Shown piece by piece: positions 37,194-50,155 of a stretch of DNA of 64,000 nt. Positions within the stretch are counted from its first letter, which is position 1; every line of letters starts with the position of its first letter. Both the position numbers and the translations under genes were made by a program. Where the stretch lies: the NCBI GenBank assembly GCA_002794735.1, contig NBAZ01000003.1:1178001-1242000 (forward strand), in the 5' to 3' direction. Source of the stretch: Pyrrhoderma lamaoense. Its lineage: Eukaryota; Basidiomycota; Agaricomycetes; Hymenochaetales; Hymenochaetaceae. Under the pieces are notes generated by a model that worked only from the letters and a program-made list of their open reading frames with translations, ran no database searches and was not told where the DNA came from.

Positions 37194-39258
37194 ATGAATC
37201 ACTCGACGATGGAAACTTCCTCCTGGAGCCACAGCCAGAGCCAGAGCCACAACAATTATTACGCTCACTTCACAAGGCACTACAATCCTGACACTCCTCC
37301 GACCTCCTCTTCAGCAGCGAACAGCCCCAATATGTCTTACCAGGCTCTTCACCAACAATACTCTCATCCTCTCCCGCCAATGTCACATATTCATAATGCT
37401 CCTTACAGTGTTCATCCTCATCCAACAATCCAGCAGGTACAACAATCCTACACGCATCCACCCCCCCGCAGACAATCACCGTTTGACCAACAACAACAGC
37501 CTCAGCAGCCCCACTCTGCTCACTCTACTCCTGCTCGTGCTTCTCAGCCACTTCCACCTCACCCTGATGTCTACTACGCCCCCTTAGCCGCCCAACTCTA
37601 CAATCATGCTAACGCCATAGCTGCGCAGGCACAAGCAAATCTTTCTGATACCAGCGGTTACTCTGGAGGTTCGACGCCTCCCCGTCTTCCTCCGATTCTC
37701 CAAGTAGAGAAGCAGCAGGTTACGACGAGTGCAACCCAAGCTGCTAGTGCCAGCCGACGCCGCAACGAAGCTCACTTTGTTTGTCCTGTTCCCGGTTGTG
37801 GAAGCACCTTCACGCGCCGCTTCAATCTCAGAGGTATGTGTCACACACGTATCCGCCGGAGCGGAGCATTTCTAGCAGTGTTGTGATTATGTTTTCTGAC
37901 TCAATCTCCTTCTGATTTAGGTCACCTGCGGTCCCACACGGAAGAGCGCCCGTATGTATGTGAATGGCCAGGATGCAATAAAGGCTTTGCTCGTCAGCAC
38001 GACTGCAAGTACGTAGACACTTCCAGAATACCCGTCTTAAATCGCTTAACATAGTACTGAATAACTCGCTTTTTAGGCGCCACCAAAACTTACATTCAAC
38101 ACGCTCAACCTCAAATATCTGCCATGGCTGCGGCAAGACTTTCAGCAGGCTTGATGCACTAAACGTGAGTATTCTTAGTTCCACTGGTTTCCATCATCTT
38201 TTGTTTTCTTTCTCTCCATTGTGCTAGTCGTGTGTCATATCATAAGATGTCGATATATGCGCTGTGCACATATGTTATGGCTTACTTTGTGGCCTCTCCA
38301 TAAATCAATGATTTCCATCTTTATCCATAATTAATAAAACGCCGCAAGTAAAGGTCAATTTTGCTGACTTGGTTCTCTTCCCTCTTTTTCGTTTCTCACG
38401 CCGATTTCGCTCTTTCCTTTATCCGCTTTACGACGTGCATGCGCTCACATCCATCAAATTATCAACTACTTTGATCATTGGCATCATCATATCAAACCCG
38501 CGTCAACCTGCACTGCATCTCTTACACAAACAAAAACATTACTTAATCTGGCTTGGTACCGGTGATCGGAAACATGGAACTCGGATCTCGGATAACCCTT
38601 TTTGGACTGCAATTGCCAAAAAAAATATTTTTCTTAATAATTTCCATTTTTTTGACTTTTTTTGTTAAACTTAATCTTTGGGTATTCACCGTGACAGCGT
38701 CATCTTCGTTCTGAAGGCGGTGCAGAGTGTCGGCGTACTCATGAACAGGCTACAGCGCAGGCGAAGGCGAGTGCAGCTGCGAACGCCCGGCCCTCATACA
38801 AGCAGAATGGTTCAAGTCCTAATTCTAGTCCCCCTACATCATCGGGTGCTACCAACATCAATTCTAGTACAGGTGCCTCAGTAAACCCTGGTACGCCTGG
38901 TGTTAGTGGAGGAGTAAGCTCAGCTATCAATATGAACAGTGGCCTAGGAATAACTGGAATGGGGATGAATGTAATGAATTCTCCAGCGATGAATTACTCG
39001 AATTTGAGCCCTGGGATGAGCCCTGGGACATTACCAATGCAACTACATCCGCATCAACTTCATGCGCAGCAACAGAATGGTAGCCCTTATTTGCAACAAC
39101 AACAACTTCACCCTCATAACGCTGCTCGTAGTCATGGTCACTATGGAAGTGGGTCAAGTGCTTATGACTCGGATGGAAGTGTAGGAACACGATCAGGGAT
39201 GGTCAGTGCACAAGTAACACCGGCTCCATTACCACCACCAAGCCTGGCATCTGTATGA
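37194..39258 (+). CDS. C2H2 zinc-finger transcription factor
   Basis: Four exons, 37194..37833, 37921..38008, 38077..38164 and 38698..39258, give 458 residues. Fingers 1 and 2 are classical: [19 protein letters not shown]...H, linker [25 protein letters not shown]...H. The third is variant, [17 protein letters not shown] with a later Cys in place of the usual final His. This three-finger block is common in fungal factors of the Rpn4/Azf1-like group; I cannot name the orthologue. Both flanks are low-complexity (Gln, Ser, His, Pro, Asn), typical of activation domains. Every intron interrupts the finger block, and the third is 533 nt. An in-frame ATG at 37038 could extend the N-terminus by 52 residues. 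The long gene-free DNA upstream suggests complex regulation. Confidence 0.85.
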
Positions 39259-41356
39259 GTCCTTGGTGATGATGCAAACACTCCTTCCTCAATCCTCTTC
39301 AATTCTTGTCTTTTCGTCGTATAATCCCATCAACTCAAAGGACTGTTGATTTACGAGAAATCTATATTGCTCCTGATATACTTCAAAAGTTAGGTCACTG
39401 CAAGGTGTCCCTTATCACCGACCTTCGACCCATCTGTGCTGCACACATGTTCACACCACATCGCGCTGTCTTTTACTCGCCAAAGACGATATTTGTTTAT
39501 GCTTATGCTATCAACTTTCTCTTGTCGATTCCTATTCTGTCTTTGTTCTAATAAAGGAGGTTATTGCTTGGGCATCCTTCAGAATTCGCATTTTCAACTT
39601 TTATTTTTTTTTCCCGCTCAGTGTCTTTTTGCACGCCTTACATATGTTTGAATGTTTATGGCATCTGTTTTTGTAATTATTTATTTCATCTCGATTATAT
39701 CTTTTCTCTTTTTTTATATCTTCAACGTTTCAATTGACTCGGCTGGTTCTCGTCATATCCAATCACTATCTCGTTTTCCCCTTCCTTACTGACAACTAGC
39801 TCAATATTCTGCCTTTTTATGAAAGTAAATTTCATGATCATGATACTATTCACCCGCGCCTCTTTACCGTCGATGGAACATTCGCAGCCCACGAGTTCTC
39901 ATGGTTCAATTTTTTTCGCATCTGCAATCCGTTTCTCTTCTTTTCTCTACTTTCATCTGAAATTTTACTGCAACGAAGACGGCAATCAATATTTTTTCAA
40001 TCAACCTTTTTTGCAATGACGAGCTTCCTGTCCATAATCGTTACGGAATAGGTGCGGGTGTCGACGAATACTTTTTTTGTTCTTTCCCCCTATATTATTC
40101 TATTCTACTCTATCATCATCAACATCATAGTGTCATCAAGTGTTTTTTACTCATTTCCTCACTCACCATCGGGGATGTATATACGTACGTACATGCATGC
40201 ATATATTTGCTGCTACGGTCCTTGTAGCTCTAGTTGGTCGCTCTAGTTGTCACATACAGTTATAGCATACCGTTAATGGATTTTTCTTTGGACTAATGAA
40301 TGCGTAGCGTTCTTGTGGGTCCCGATTCTAATTGAGTTTGTGAGGAACGGAACAATAAGTTGGTAGTTTAAATAAGAATCAGAAGACTCAGTAAGAACAA
40401 GAAGGATATCTGATATAGCCATTTTATTACTCGAAGTGGTTCTATTGTCCAGTTCCGTATATCTTTTCCACGTATAAAGTTTACTATAATGCACATTAAA
40501 GCACCGGTTATCATACATTACGTTGCGTTTTATAAGTTCTACGTTTTACGGATCGGAGAAATATAAATCCAATATAATAGAAGATGTATCATCCACCCAC
40601 TTACATTTAATTACATTTTCTGATTTGAGTGGTTAATGATAGAAAAGAAAAGGAGAATCAGATAATTGTATTTTTCTCTTTCACCAAGATAGCAACACGT
40701 TCTAGAACTCATACGCTCTTATTAGCCTTGATATAAGCATTTCAATATCGAAAGAAAAGCGTAGATCTCAGCTTAGAACTAATACCTGGAGCCTTGCATT
40801 CGATCCCTATAATTATTGGCACCTACAATAGCGCATGAAACGCAAACATAATTGACCATATGAGGCAGGGATGCTTATAGCTTGCAGACATACTTATGTT
40901 ACTTGTTTCATCTTTTTTGTTTTCATCATGCTTGAGTGTTACTATATGTAATAAATACATAACGTACATAGTAAGCATTAGTATTATCATTAATAATATA
41001 ATAACGATGATAAGTGAAACGTGTAACGTGTCACGGAGTGGGAGTTTACCGGCTTACACGATAGCCGCATCCGGTCTAACGCCGCGAATCTCATGTTATC
41101 CCGGCCGAAATACATACTCTCCGAGGTGTAGAACATCTGTTGGACAACTCGTTACACCGAGGCGGCGAGAGTGAGTATTTCTTGGCACTCATAAGCTCAT
41201 AAAACTATTCAAACTTAGATCCCAGAGAGAACCTCACACTCAAAGTTGCTATCACTCTGTCAATCGATCCTTCCGGAGGCAAATAGTCGCATAGTCTTAC
41301 ATCAATAAGTATCCTAGACTTAGCAAGTGAAAGAGTCTTTCTAGTTATTTGGAGGC
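39259..41356. other. Intergenic region between the C2H2 factor and PEX5
   Basis: The first 0.8 kb is T/C-rich 3'-UTR-like sequence. The rest is AT-rich without a supported ORF. A palindromic stretch of TACG/ATGC repeats occurs at about 40180-40206. Confidence 0.45.
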
Positions 41357-44124
41357 ATGGCACTTCCTATGCTTGTTAATGGAGCCGACTGTGGTCCTGT
41401 GAACCCTCTCCAAGGACTTGCAAAGCGCTTTGATCAGGATAGAGGAATACAGCAGGTCCGTTTTCAAATTGGCATTATAGACCTGCCACTTCTCAGTGCA
41501 TAAAAGCTGACCTAGTTTTACAAAAACACAAAGGACCAGTTTGGCTTGGGGCGTGCAGGGTCCTCCCGCGACGTAAGAATAATCAATGCTATATGATAAT
41601 ATATAAGAATCTAAGTAAATCTTGGTTCTTTGTGTCTTATAGGTTTTCAGAACCACTCAAAAGACAAGCCCTGTATTGGAGCAGGAGGCGGCTCGATTCT
41701 TTCATCAAAATGGAACTAATGAACTTTTTTCTGGAAGACCCACTCCAGCTGCTTTTGATATGTCTCTTTTACACAACTCACTCCCGGCCACTAGTAGGCC
41801 TGCTTCCGTCTATTTGCAACCCAACCAGTCCCCGTTACCAGCATCGATTTCTACTCAGCAGAGATTAGGATCCTCAACCTGGGCTGCTGATTTTCTGCGG
41901 CAGTCTAGGTCAAGTGACTTAAATACAGACGTTGGTATTTGTCACCAGGATAAATCGGCACTTCTCCAGCACTCTGTGTCTTCTGAAACTAGTCAAGTGC
42001 CCCAGCAACACCAGCCATTGTCTGCCAGACGTACGTCCTTCTTGATAACCATTCTAAACCCCTTATACTAATCAGATCTCCGTTTCAAACGCTTCCTCTT
42101 TCATTTGATATTTGACCTACAGCTCTTAATGGTTTGCAGTGGACATCAATGTTCCCTGGGCCACAGTTCCAAGGGACACACACACCGATCCAAAATCAGA
42201 CACAATATTCTCCATCCACTGCATTATTAGACAAAGAATTCCAGACTCTTCAAGCTTCACTTCTGGAACAGAGTAATGCCGAGTTAAAACCAGTCGTAGA
42301 AAAAGCCAGTAGTAATGTTGGTATAAATGATGACTTGGCTCGAACGGCTGGCTTGTTGATCGAGACGGTAAAGAACGAGCAAAACCCGAAGTTCAAAAAC
42401 TCAGCATTCATGCGCTTGATGCATGAATTGCGTGATGGTAACGTTGTTGTACAAGGGAACGATATTGTGAAGCAAAGTGAGGTGGATACTAATAATGTCG
42501 ATGCCAAGGGAAAGGGGAAGGGGAGAGCGGATACAGGTGGGTGCTTGCTATATGCTATATTGTCGGATTTGTACTCTACTTATGCGAAGCCGTTTCAAAA
42601 GAATTGTCCTATACAAACGTTGCTTCATCATTGAATAGCTCTAGAGTCATCGACCCAAGCACTTCATCAAACCTCCAACGAAGCGTCCATTTTGAAGAAA
42701 ATAAGCTGGGCCAATCGAGTACGGATCTAAAGGGAAATGAAAATTCTAAAGAGGATCCAAATGATGCTTACTTCAGACAAGAAAATCAAGAATATATCGA
42801 TTATTGGAATGACTCGTTATCTCAGGCACGGGTCTCCCGGGCTCAGCAGCGGGGGTACCAATTCATGGATCCTCAAGAACGAGAGTGGGGAGAATTTCAG
42901 GATAGTTGGGATGCTTTTGAGAGTACAGCATGGGGTGTCAAACCCTTGACGCACTACCAGTTCCAGCCAAATAATCCTTACCTTTCTGGCGATTCGAGCG
43001 AGAGAACTCACGCACATTCTTTACACTCCGAAAACAGATCGATTTACGAGGTAAATCATAAATTATTGCAAATTCATGATATCATAACATTAACATCTCT
43101 GATACCCAGAGCGTTCTAGAGCTCGAGGCTCAAGTACAAAAAGATCCTAGCAATGCTAGTGCTTGGTATAATCTTGGCGTGAAACAACAAGAAAATGAAC
43201 GGGAAGCCAAGGCAATTATTGCTCTCCGTCGTGCTCTCGAACTTGATTCTTCCCACCTTCCTACTTGGCTTGCATTAGCGATTTCCCATACGAATGAAGG
43301 TGACCGAATTGCCGCGGATGAAGCTATAGAGCAGTGGATTCGACGCAATGCAGAATATGAATCGATCGTCACTGACTACTTTACACGTTTGGAGCGATTG
43401 AATGGAGTGACATTGGATAATATGAGCCAGATTAGGAGACATGAAGAGCTCGTACACTGTTTAATGGGCATGGCTCGTTCACGTGCTGGTCTTGGGGAAG
43501 GAGAGGTCGATGCTGACGTACAAATTGCTCTCGCGGTGCTACTAAATACTAGTGAAGATTACTTTAAGGCGCAGGATTGTTTCAAGGCTGCTCTTTCAGT
43601 GAGGCCGGAGGACTGGCAGCTGTATAATCGTGTAGGGGCCACGTTGGCAAACAGCGGTATGCCGGAAGAGGCATTCCAGTACTACTTTAAGGCACTGGAG
43701 TTGAATCCTGCATATATAAGAGCAAGGTTCAATATTGGTATTTCCTGCATGAATATGAGGGTGCGTCAGATTTTCTGGAACCACTTGCTTTAACCCGGGT
43801 GAAAATTGATTTTGATTTTTTCTCTCTGTCTACATAGAGATATGAAGAAGCAGCACACTATATCTTTGAGGCTCTTGTCATGCAGGATAGTGACGGTAGT
43901 GTGCAAGGAACGGATGACAAGCGTGGTATCACCTCCTCAACTTTGTGGGATAGCCTTCGAGCTACTTGTCTCCAATTACAACGCAGCGATCTTGCAGATC
44001 TTTGCGAGCGCAGGGACATTGAGGGTAAGACTTTCCATGTTGATTAGAATTTGGGAACCTCGTTTTCTTAATGTATTTTATCAAGGCTTTCGCAACGAAT
44101 TTCACATTTGAATGTGGTCCGTGA
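41357..44124 (+). CDS. PEX5: Peroxisomal targeting signal 1 receptor PEX5
   Basis: Eight exons: 41357..41455, 41534..41572, 41643..42030, 42123..42540, 42639..43050, 43110..43760, 43838..44024, 44087..44124. 743 residues with all phases closing. The N-terminus GADCGPVNPLQGLAKRF carries the conserved cysteine used for monoubiquitination and recycling. The middle is disordered, with at least one WxxxF motif (WAADF) that binds Pex14, and the block LARTAGLLIETVKNEQNPKF. Residues 453-725 are TPR repeats (SAWYNLGVKQQENE, EDWQLYNRVGATLANSG, NPAYIRARFNIGISCMN) that bind C-terminal SKL-type signals. It shuttles between cytosol and peroxisome membrane. The model ends GFRNEFTFECGP. Confidence 0.95.
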
Positions 44125-44466
44125 ATCTTAAAGAGATTATTACAGGTCTGGTACCGTGGCGATACAACGATACATTGGTACTGTCAATGTTCAATTCTTG
44201 CATATGCGTTCATATTGCATGGACCAGTCTTGTCTCTTTCGTATATATTTTGTTGGTACAACTTGTATCTAGTGAACATAATCCGTACAGAGCAAAGTAC
44301 ATGACATTAAAAGGAATTGATCGACCACTCTTTTTCAAGGGTTTTATAACTTGAAGAAAAGGAGAAACTTTGGTATAACTGAGTCATAAAACGTCCATGT
44401 TACACGAGTAACTATAAACCACACCAGCAGCATAACCTCCCTAGGATATAACTCGGTGTCCAAGTA
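44125..44466. other. Convergent intergenic region
   Basis: 3'-end sequence shared by PEX5 and the CDC26-like gene. No feature seen. Confidence 0.4.
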
Positions 44467-44793
44467 TCATTGTTGCCCAGGACGTTCCTCCTTTGTTCTT
44501 GTTCGGGGAGCAGTGAGCGTCTCGAATTTTGATGAGGATGCAGATGGTTGCTTCTTTAAAGTAGCAGCGGGTTGTGAAGCGGGTGCACCACTGATTCCGT
44601 TGATATTGTAACTAATAATCTCTGGGTTTTGAGACTCTGGGAGTTCTGTCATAAGAGCACTGAGAGTTTGAGCATGTTGAAGCTCTAGCATGCGTTGTTC
44701 TTCTTTTTCGGCACGTATACGCTCGAGTAAGTCTCGAAGGTCTTGGACGTCGCTATCGTCTATTGGGACCAATGAGGGTTGACGGCGGATCAT
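44467..44793 (-). CDS. CDC26-like anaphase-promoting complex subunit (APC12)
   Basis: A single-exon ORF of 108 residues. The N-terminus MIRRQPSLVPIDDSDVQDL follows the Cdc26 pattern M(L/I)RR.PT.....(D/E)...D, in which the first residues insert into the TPR superhelix of APC6/Cdc16. A short predicted helix and a disordered Ser/Lys-rich tail follow, as in other fungal Cdc26 proteins. The assignment rests on this short motif, length and architecture only, so confidence is moderate. The gene is divergent from PRA1 and convergent with PEX5. Confidence 0.6.
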   Translation of the reverse strand: MIRRQPSLVPIDDSDVQDLRDLLERIRAEKEEQRMLELQHAQTLSALMTELPESQNPEIISYNINGISGAPASQPAATLKKQPSASSSKFETLTAPRTRTKEERPGQQ

Positions 44794-45187
44794 ATGTGGA
44801 TTGTGAGAATTAGGACTTCAATACGATAGGAGTCTTATATACGGATACTCTAATCTGTAGAGAATGACGTGACCTGCGAGAGAGTTTTTCTCCTCCCAAG
44901 TAAGAGTTGACTCGATGGTATTTGGTAGGCGGTGAATTATAGTTGTTAAATTGCGGCGCGCGCATACGTGGAAGGGAGTTTGAACGCGCGTGATCTGCAC
45001 AGCTGCTGCGGCATCGCTAGAAAATAATACTAGTACTAGTACTTCAAACTATAACTCGAACTGAACCTCGCTCAACTCTCTCCTTAGCTACTGTTCTCTT
45101 CGCAGACCTGTTTCTTTTTCTCTTCTCTTCTTGCCATATATACCAATTCAACTCTAAAGTCGTCTAAATCACAGAAAGTCATTTAAT
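44794..45187. promoter_or_regulatory. Divergent promoter region between CDC26-like gene and PRA1
   Basis: A 394-bp spacer between two divergent starts. It contains a GCGCGCG stretch near 44957 and a CT-rich tract before the PRA1 ATG. Confidence 0.4.
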
Positions 45188-46060
45188 ATGGAACAAGTAC
45201 TACGCGTCACTGATGCTCTCAAGTCTTTCCGAGTAAGTAGAATGCTTGGATACAAAAACTCTCAAGCAAGAGATAAATGGGTTAACGTGGAATATATGCA
45301 GCAAACTCGTCTTAGTGCGCTCCGTTCACCGACGGAATTCTTCGATCATCACCGTCTTTCTCGTCCTCAGGACATGAATCAAGCAACCTCGGTTAGTGGC
45401 AATTGCTTGACTACGCAACATTTACCCTAAATTGAATTTCACCGTTTACTTACTGTGAATATACATAGAGAATATCATATAATACTCGCTATTTCTCTGG
45501 TGAGCTTCATCTTCTATTCCTAAACACTGTCAAGACATAGTATGGTGTATGCTAATCTTGCTTTTCGCTAGGAAACTATGGTGTTATTGTCGCCATATTA
45601 GCAGTCTATGCTGTGTATGTTGCATATACATTTTGAAACGATCCAAATACACTGACAAGTGCATTGGCTCAAGTGTAACCAATCCACTTCTCCTCATCTC
45701 GCTCGCACTTTTGTTCGGAGGATTCGCAGCCATCAACAAATGGGGTAAGTCTCTCCGTAACATGAAGTCTTATGATCCTATAACTTTGCCACATCTCATC
45801 TCTATCATGACTCTGACGCTTGAGTGTTTTCTGTTTCACCAGCTCCTGAACCAATGCAAGTAGGAGATCATGTCGTAACACAAAAGAATCTCTATATCGC
45901 ACTCTTCGTTATCGGTCTTCCACTCCTATGGCTCTCTTCACCTATTGGTACCTTCTTCTGGCTAGTTGGAGCCTCCTCATTCATCATTCTTTTCCATGCA
46001 TGTTTTATGGAGCCCGGAATCGAGAGCGAATACTCAGCCGTCGAGGCTGGAGGGGTCTAG
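45188..46060 (+). CDS. PRA1 family protein (prenylated Rab acceptor, Yip3-like)
   Basis: Six exons: 45188..45232, 45302..45391, 45469..45499, 45572..45614, 45674..45744, 45843..46060. 165 residues, phases closing exactly. The sequence has the PRA1 layout: cytosolic N-terminus with SALRSPTEFFDHHRLSRP, RISYNTRYFSGNYGVI, then two hairpin pairs of hydrophobic segments (ILAVYAVVTNPLLLISLALL and YIALFVIGLPLLWLSS) and a short acidic C-terminus. PRA1 proteins bind prenylated Rab GTPases and act in ER-Golgi traffic. The small exons (31 and 43 nt) are typical of this locus. Confidence 0.93.
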
Positions 46061-46610
46061 ATTAAGACGCATCCCTTGTGATTGAAAATTAAAGAGAGAG
46101 GCCTGAGAGGGTTTTGACAAGAGACCAAAACTTTGTTACTCCCCTTTCTACATCGATTATAAGTTTGGAGTTTCTTGGCTTAGCCTTTATGTGGACTATT
46201 AGAGTTACAGATGTTAACTTACCACTTCGTCTTTTATACTAAGATCCTATCTATCGTCTTGTTAGTACATTATTTATACTTTTTTCCCCCTTTTTCTTCT
46301 GGCTTGCTGGGGGCTGTCGTAAATATATAGAGCGATCAAATAAAATTGCTACTCGGGACTTTTACTGGTAAAACCTTTTGATAACGCCCATCAGGGGGCT
46401 TCAGGAGTCACTATGTGTTATCAAAGTGATTCATGCATGAGAGTGATACAAGTGCTACATGTAAGTTAATTTTCCTGAAGGTGTTGAATCCGGAAGTAGA
46501 TCTAAGATCGAGGCTTACATGAACATGCGCACAAGCGACGCGCATCCCAAAAGAAGTAGCCCAATCTGGTCAGGATTGATCGATGCTTATACTGAACTGT
46601 TACCACCAAT
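46061..46610. other. Intergenic region between PRA1 and ATG3
   Basis: The 3' UTR of PRA1 followed by the ATG3 promoter. No ORF is supported. Confidence 0.4.
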
Positions 46611-48218
46611 ATGCATACACTGCAGGTACTATTTCTATACATCATCCTCAAACTTTGACCAAACTACTCATCCTACTCTCAAACTATATATAGAGAAACT
46701 ATTGGGCTGTACGCGAATACCTAAGCCCGGTGAGCAGCTTTTTTACGCGTCACTTATCAGTTAGGACTGCTACTAACAAACCCGGTCTTTTTAGGTCTTG
46801 AAAGAAAGCAAGTTTAAAGAACATGGTCGGATAACTCCTGGTGCGATAAGCGAAGTTAAATGTGTATCAAACTTCTGCTCATATATTGTTCACAGAGGAA
46901 TTTGTGGCTGCGGGCGATTTCTTAACTTACAAGTTTCCCGTGTGGACATGGTGAGTGTCACATATATGTTTGTATACGAATGCACGCTTATCATAAGCTG
47001 TTACCCAGGGAGAAGGGAGATACATCAAAGCTAAAAGACTATCTGCCAAATGATAAGCAGTATCTAGTAACCCGGGAGGCAAGTAAGAGTTTTTTGACTG
47101 CATTGGTTTAGCCTGTCTCATATGTGTGGTACGGTCCTTATCAAAAAAAACTAGTTCCATGTCTGCGCCGGGCAGCATCACTTGCATATACAGATGCTGA
47201 TGAAGACGCAGAACGGATGGTTTCAGCTTCTGATGCCGCTGGTGGAGATGGAGATGACTGGGTTGAGACGCATGCAGGACGCACGGCTTCACACTCTGCA
47301 GGCGCTCCGGGCGAGATCGAAGATATTCCTGATGCTGATGATGGACCAAGTGATAGTGCCACCAATGCTATGGCAAGCTTGTCACTTGGAAATTCTAAAG
47401 ATGTACACGAGATTCCTGATATGGATGAGATCCCAGACATGGAGGAAGATCTGGAAGAGGAGGATGAAGCTACTGCAGCTCCTGCAAAGGTACCGGCTAC
47501 AACATCTAACACGGGGTACGACAAATCTCTTTTCAAATCTGGCCATGATATTGATATGGAATGTACTGCTGACAACGACGCTAAAACAGTGTAACAGAGA
47601 ATTCTAGAGGAAATCTTCTCCAGGTTCGGACTTACGATGTTATGATTACCTATGATAAGTTCTATCAAACTCCAGCAATTTGGTTGTTAGGATACGATGA
47701 GGTGAGCCTCTTCTTATAATATCCCTTCAATATTGTGAAATCTTATGACTGACTATTTTTGTAAAAAAAAAAATGGCTTCGCATATATCGATTAATATCG
47801 ATTATAAATAAAGAACGGGACACCTCTTAAACCAACTCAAATTTTCCAGGACGTCCCCGCTGACCACGCTTTTAAAACGGTTACCATTGAGCCGTTTGCT
47901 CATTCTACCAGTCTTCAAGCTGCTCTTGTACATCCATGCAAACATGCAAGTGTGATGAAGAAAATCATTGAACGTATGAATGCTGGTGTCGTGGAGGAAC
48001 AACGAAAAATGAGCGGTACGGCAGCAAACTCAAAGGATAAGGAGAGCAAAAAGAAATGGTTTACTCGTCGTACAAGTAGTAAAGATGATAAGACTCCGAA
48101 CACTAATGAGGAGGAGGAAGTGGAGGGAATGAGAGTTGATTATTACCTAGTCATTTTCCTGAAGTTCATTGCATCTATCGTCCCGACTATCGAAGTAGAC
48201 TCGACCACGTCATTCTGA
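46611..48218 (+). CDS. ATG3: Autophagy E2-like conjugating enzyme ATG3
   Basis: Eight exons: 46611..46625, 46694..46729, 46795..46840, 46896..46950, 47009..47082, 47155..47515, 47590..47701, 47814..48218. 367 residues. The N-terminus [18 protein letters not shown] forms the membrane-sensing helix of Atg3. [17 protein letters not shown] and [13 protein letters not shown] follow, then an acidic flexible region, the E2 core, and the catalytic cysteine in [10 protein letters not shown]. The C-terminus [20 protein letters not shown] is family-typical. Atg3 takes Atg8 from Atg7 and transfers it to phosphatidylethanolamine. Exon 1 encodes only five codons, and it is chosen because it restores the conserved start. 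The branch site CTACTAAC precedes exon 3. Confidence 0.95.
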
Positions 48219-48500
48219 AAAAGTAATGGTTACTATCGCGGTCTAGAATATGCTTCTTTTCTTACTTACCCTGAATATTTGGAACTCATTATGTATACCA
48301 CTAAGAAGTGTTCACTAGTTGTACATTTTATGAATGTAAAGTTCTTATCTATATTATTTAGAAATCAATTTTCGGAAAGTTAAGTCTCCGGATCAAGCAG
48401 ATTAAGTACTAAATTGTAAAGTATTATTAAGTATTATTAATACATGTCTATAACAATTTTGAGGTGTTGTGAGATGAAATATCAGTACATGTACATAGTA

Positions 48501-50155
48501 CTATTCCTGAGTTATTTCAACACCTCTCTGAACAGGGAATGCTATTCGTAGCCCCGCAAATATGAAGTCTATTAGCGCAGCACCGTTTGCTAGCCCAAAA
48601 ACGAGTGTGCTGGCATAGAAGAAGTTTGCATTCCCCGTCCCCTGGGATAACCATAGTGAGTGGAAGAGAGGTAGAAGAACGAAGGCATGTAGATGAAGTA
48701 ACGCTGTAACAATTGGATGCCGTAGGTCTAGGTTAAGTAAAATGGGTAGGTAAGTAATTATTCAAGATCGAGTCAAGGAAGATAGCATACGTTGATAGAC
48801 TTCCGGAAAAATTGACATTGTACTGAAGAACAATCCAATGTCGGCCAATGAGGGATAAGACTTGAAAGTTGCCAGTATCCCTTGTAACATTGCAATCGCA
48901 TATAGCGGGTCGTGTCTATTGAATTAAAGTAAGCGTGTTTCAAGCGATGACAAACTGATGAGGGATCCTCATACTTACTGGAATTTTATTGAGATAGGCG
49001 CTACATAGATCAGAAGATGTACCTACGAAAGGTTACTCAGCATTGAAAGGTTATCGGAAGAGAAAAGAGTCGTACTGAGAAAACCATAAGGAAGAATGGT
49101 CGGAAATGATCAAACATTTCGGTGAAAAAGTACCACCATAGTCCCGGGTTTGGCCTCAAGTCAGGCAGAAATATACTTGAAAAAAAAAACATGTTGATCA
49201 CGTATAAGATTGTGCCGATATTGATTTCTTACCTAGTTCCCCACGTCCTAGCGGCCCAATTGGTACTACCTGTGCCTATAGTACATGCTACGGCCAGAAC
49301 AAATGTATAAGCAAGGTATTCAGCGGTACAACGGATAAGTGTTGAATGCTTTAATGAAGCTTGTTTAGGTGAAGCTAAGGAAGAGACAGGTGATTCAGAT
49401 ATAAGCATCACCAGTGGAGGTAGGAGCAGCGAGTTCGGAAGAGACAGATGCGTCAAGAAAGCCAGAGTTAAGAGACAAGGCGCACGCCTTTCTATACGAG
49501 TCCGGTGAATAGAAATAAAGACAGGTAGGTTGAGCGGTCACGTACTTCTGCAAGCTAGAAGTATAGCTAAAAGGTAAAGGGTATTCTCCAGTGTTGCTGT
49601 AGATAGAGCCATAGAGGGGAGGAAGAGGTATGGGTTTAAAACAAATCTGAATAGAGTGGATTGTTACATTTGTTTGTTTCTTAACTGCTCACAACGTACG
49701 CGCCAACTATCATCATTTCTTTCCCCTCTCTTTCAGTGTTTGATCTAGATCTCCATATAAGAGCTAGTAGATAAGCAGATGATATGTCACATAAAATCCA
49801 TAAGATTCGTGCAGAAAACGAGTTTAATGGATAGATAGTGGAAAATAGTAAAAGGAGGATTGGCGACTAATTGGTCTGTGTTGAGTAACTTATATTGTGT
49901 TTATTTCCAGTTCTTACTTGATGAAAGGAGCCGCCCGAGTATGGGTCTAAGTTGGCTTTATGAAGATATATTCCTTCCTGCACTGTGATTTTGTACAAGT
50001 TAGTCAACAACTATATAAGACTTTCAATATAGCGCACACCGAGGAAATGACGTCAAGGACGACGACAATAGATGATCTCTTTCTAAAACATCGCCTATTG
50101 ATGATAAAGAAAGAAGTAGCCGAGCCCCGATAGCTACAGATATAATAGCAGACAT
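48501..50155 (-). CDS. GPI transamidase subunit PIG-U (Gab1/Cdc91)
   Basis: Nine minus-strand exons: 50038..50155, 49918..49982, 49700..49866, 49546..49646, 49233..49491, 49076..49175, 48979..49022, 48791..48915, 48501..48727. 401 residues, all phases closing. The diagnostic PIG-U segment GLWWYFFTEMFDHFRPFF is present (about residue 250), as are the N-terminal LQEGIYLHKANLDPYSGGSF, NPYLFLP and the FKSYPSLADIGLFF segment. The protein is polytopic, with 8-9 hydrophobic spans. PIG-U is an ER-membrane subunit of the complex that attaches GPI anchors to proteins. It is divergent from the F-box gene across 180 bp. Confidence 0.93.

Noticed and set aside
40180..40206. TACG/ATGC alternating palindrome as a regulatory site
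   Set aside because: Simple-sequence composition explains it, and it is not near a promoter start.
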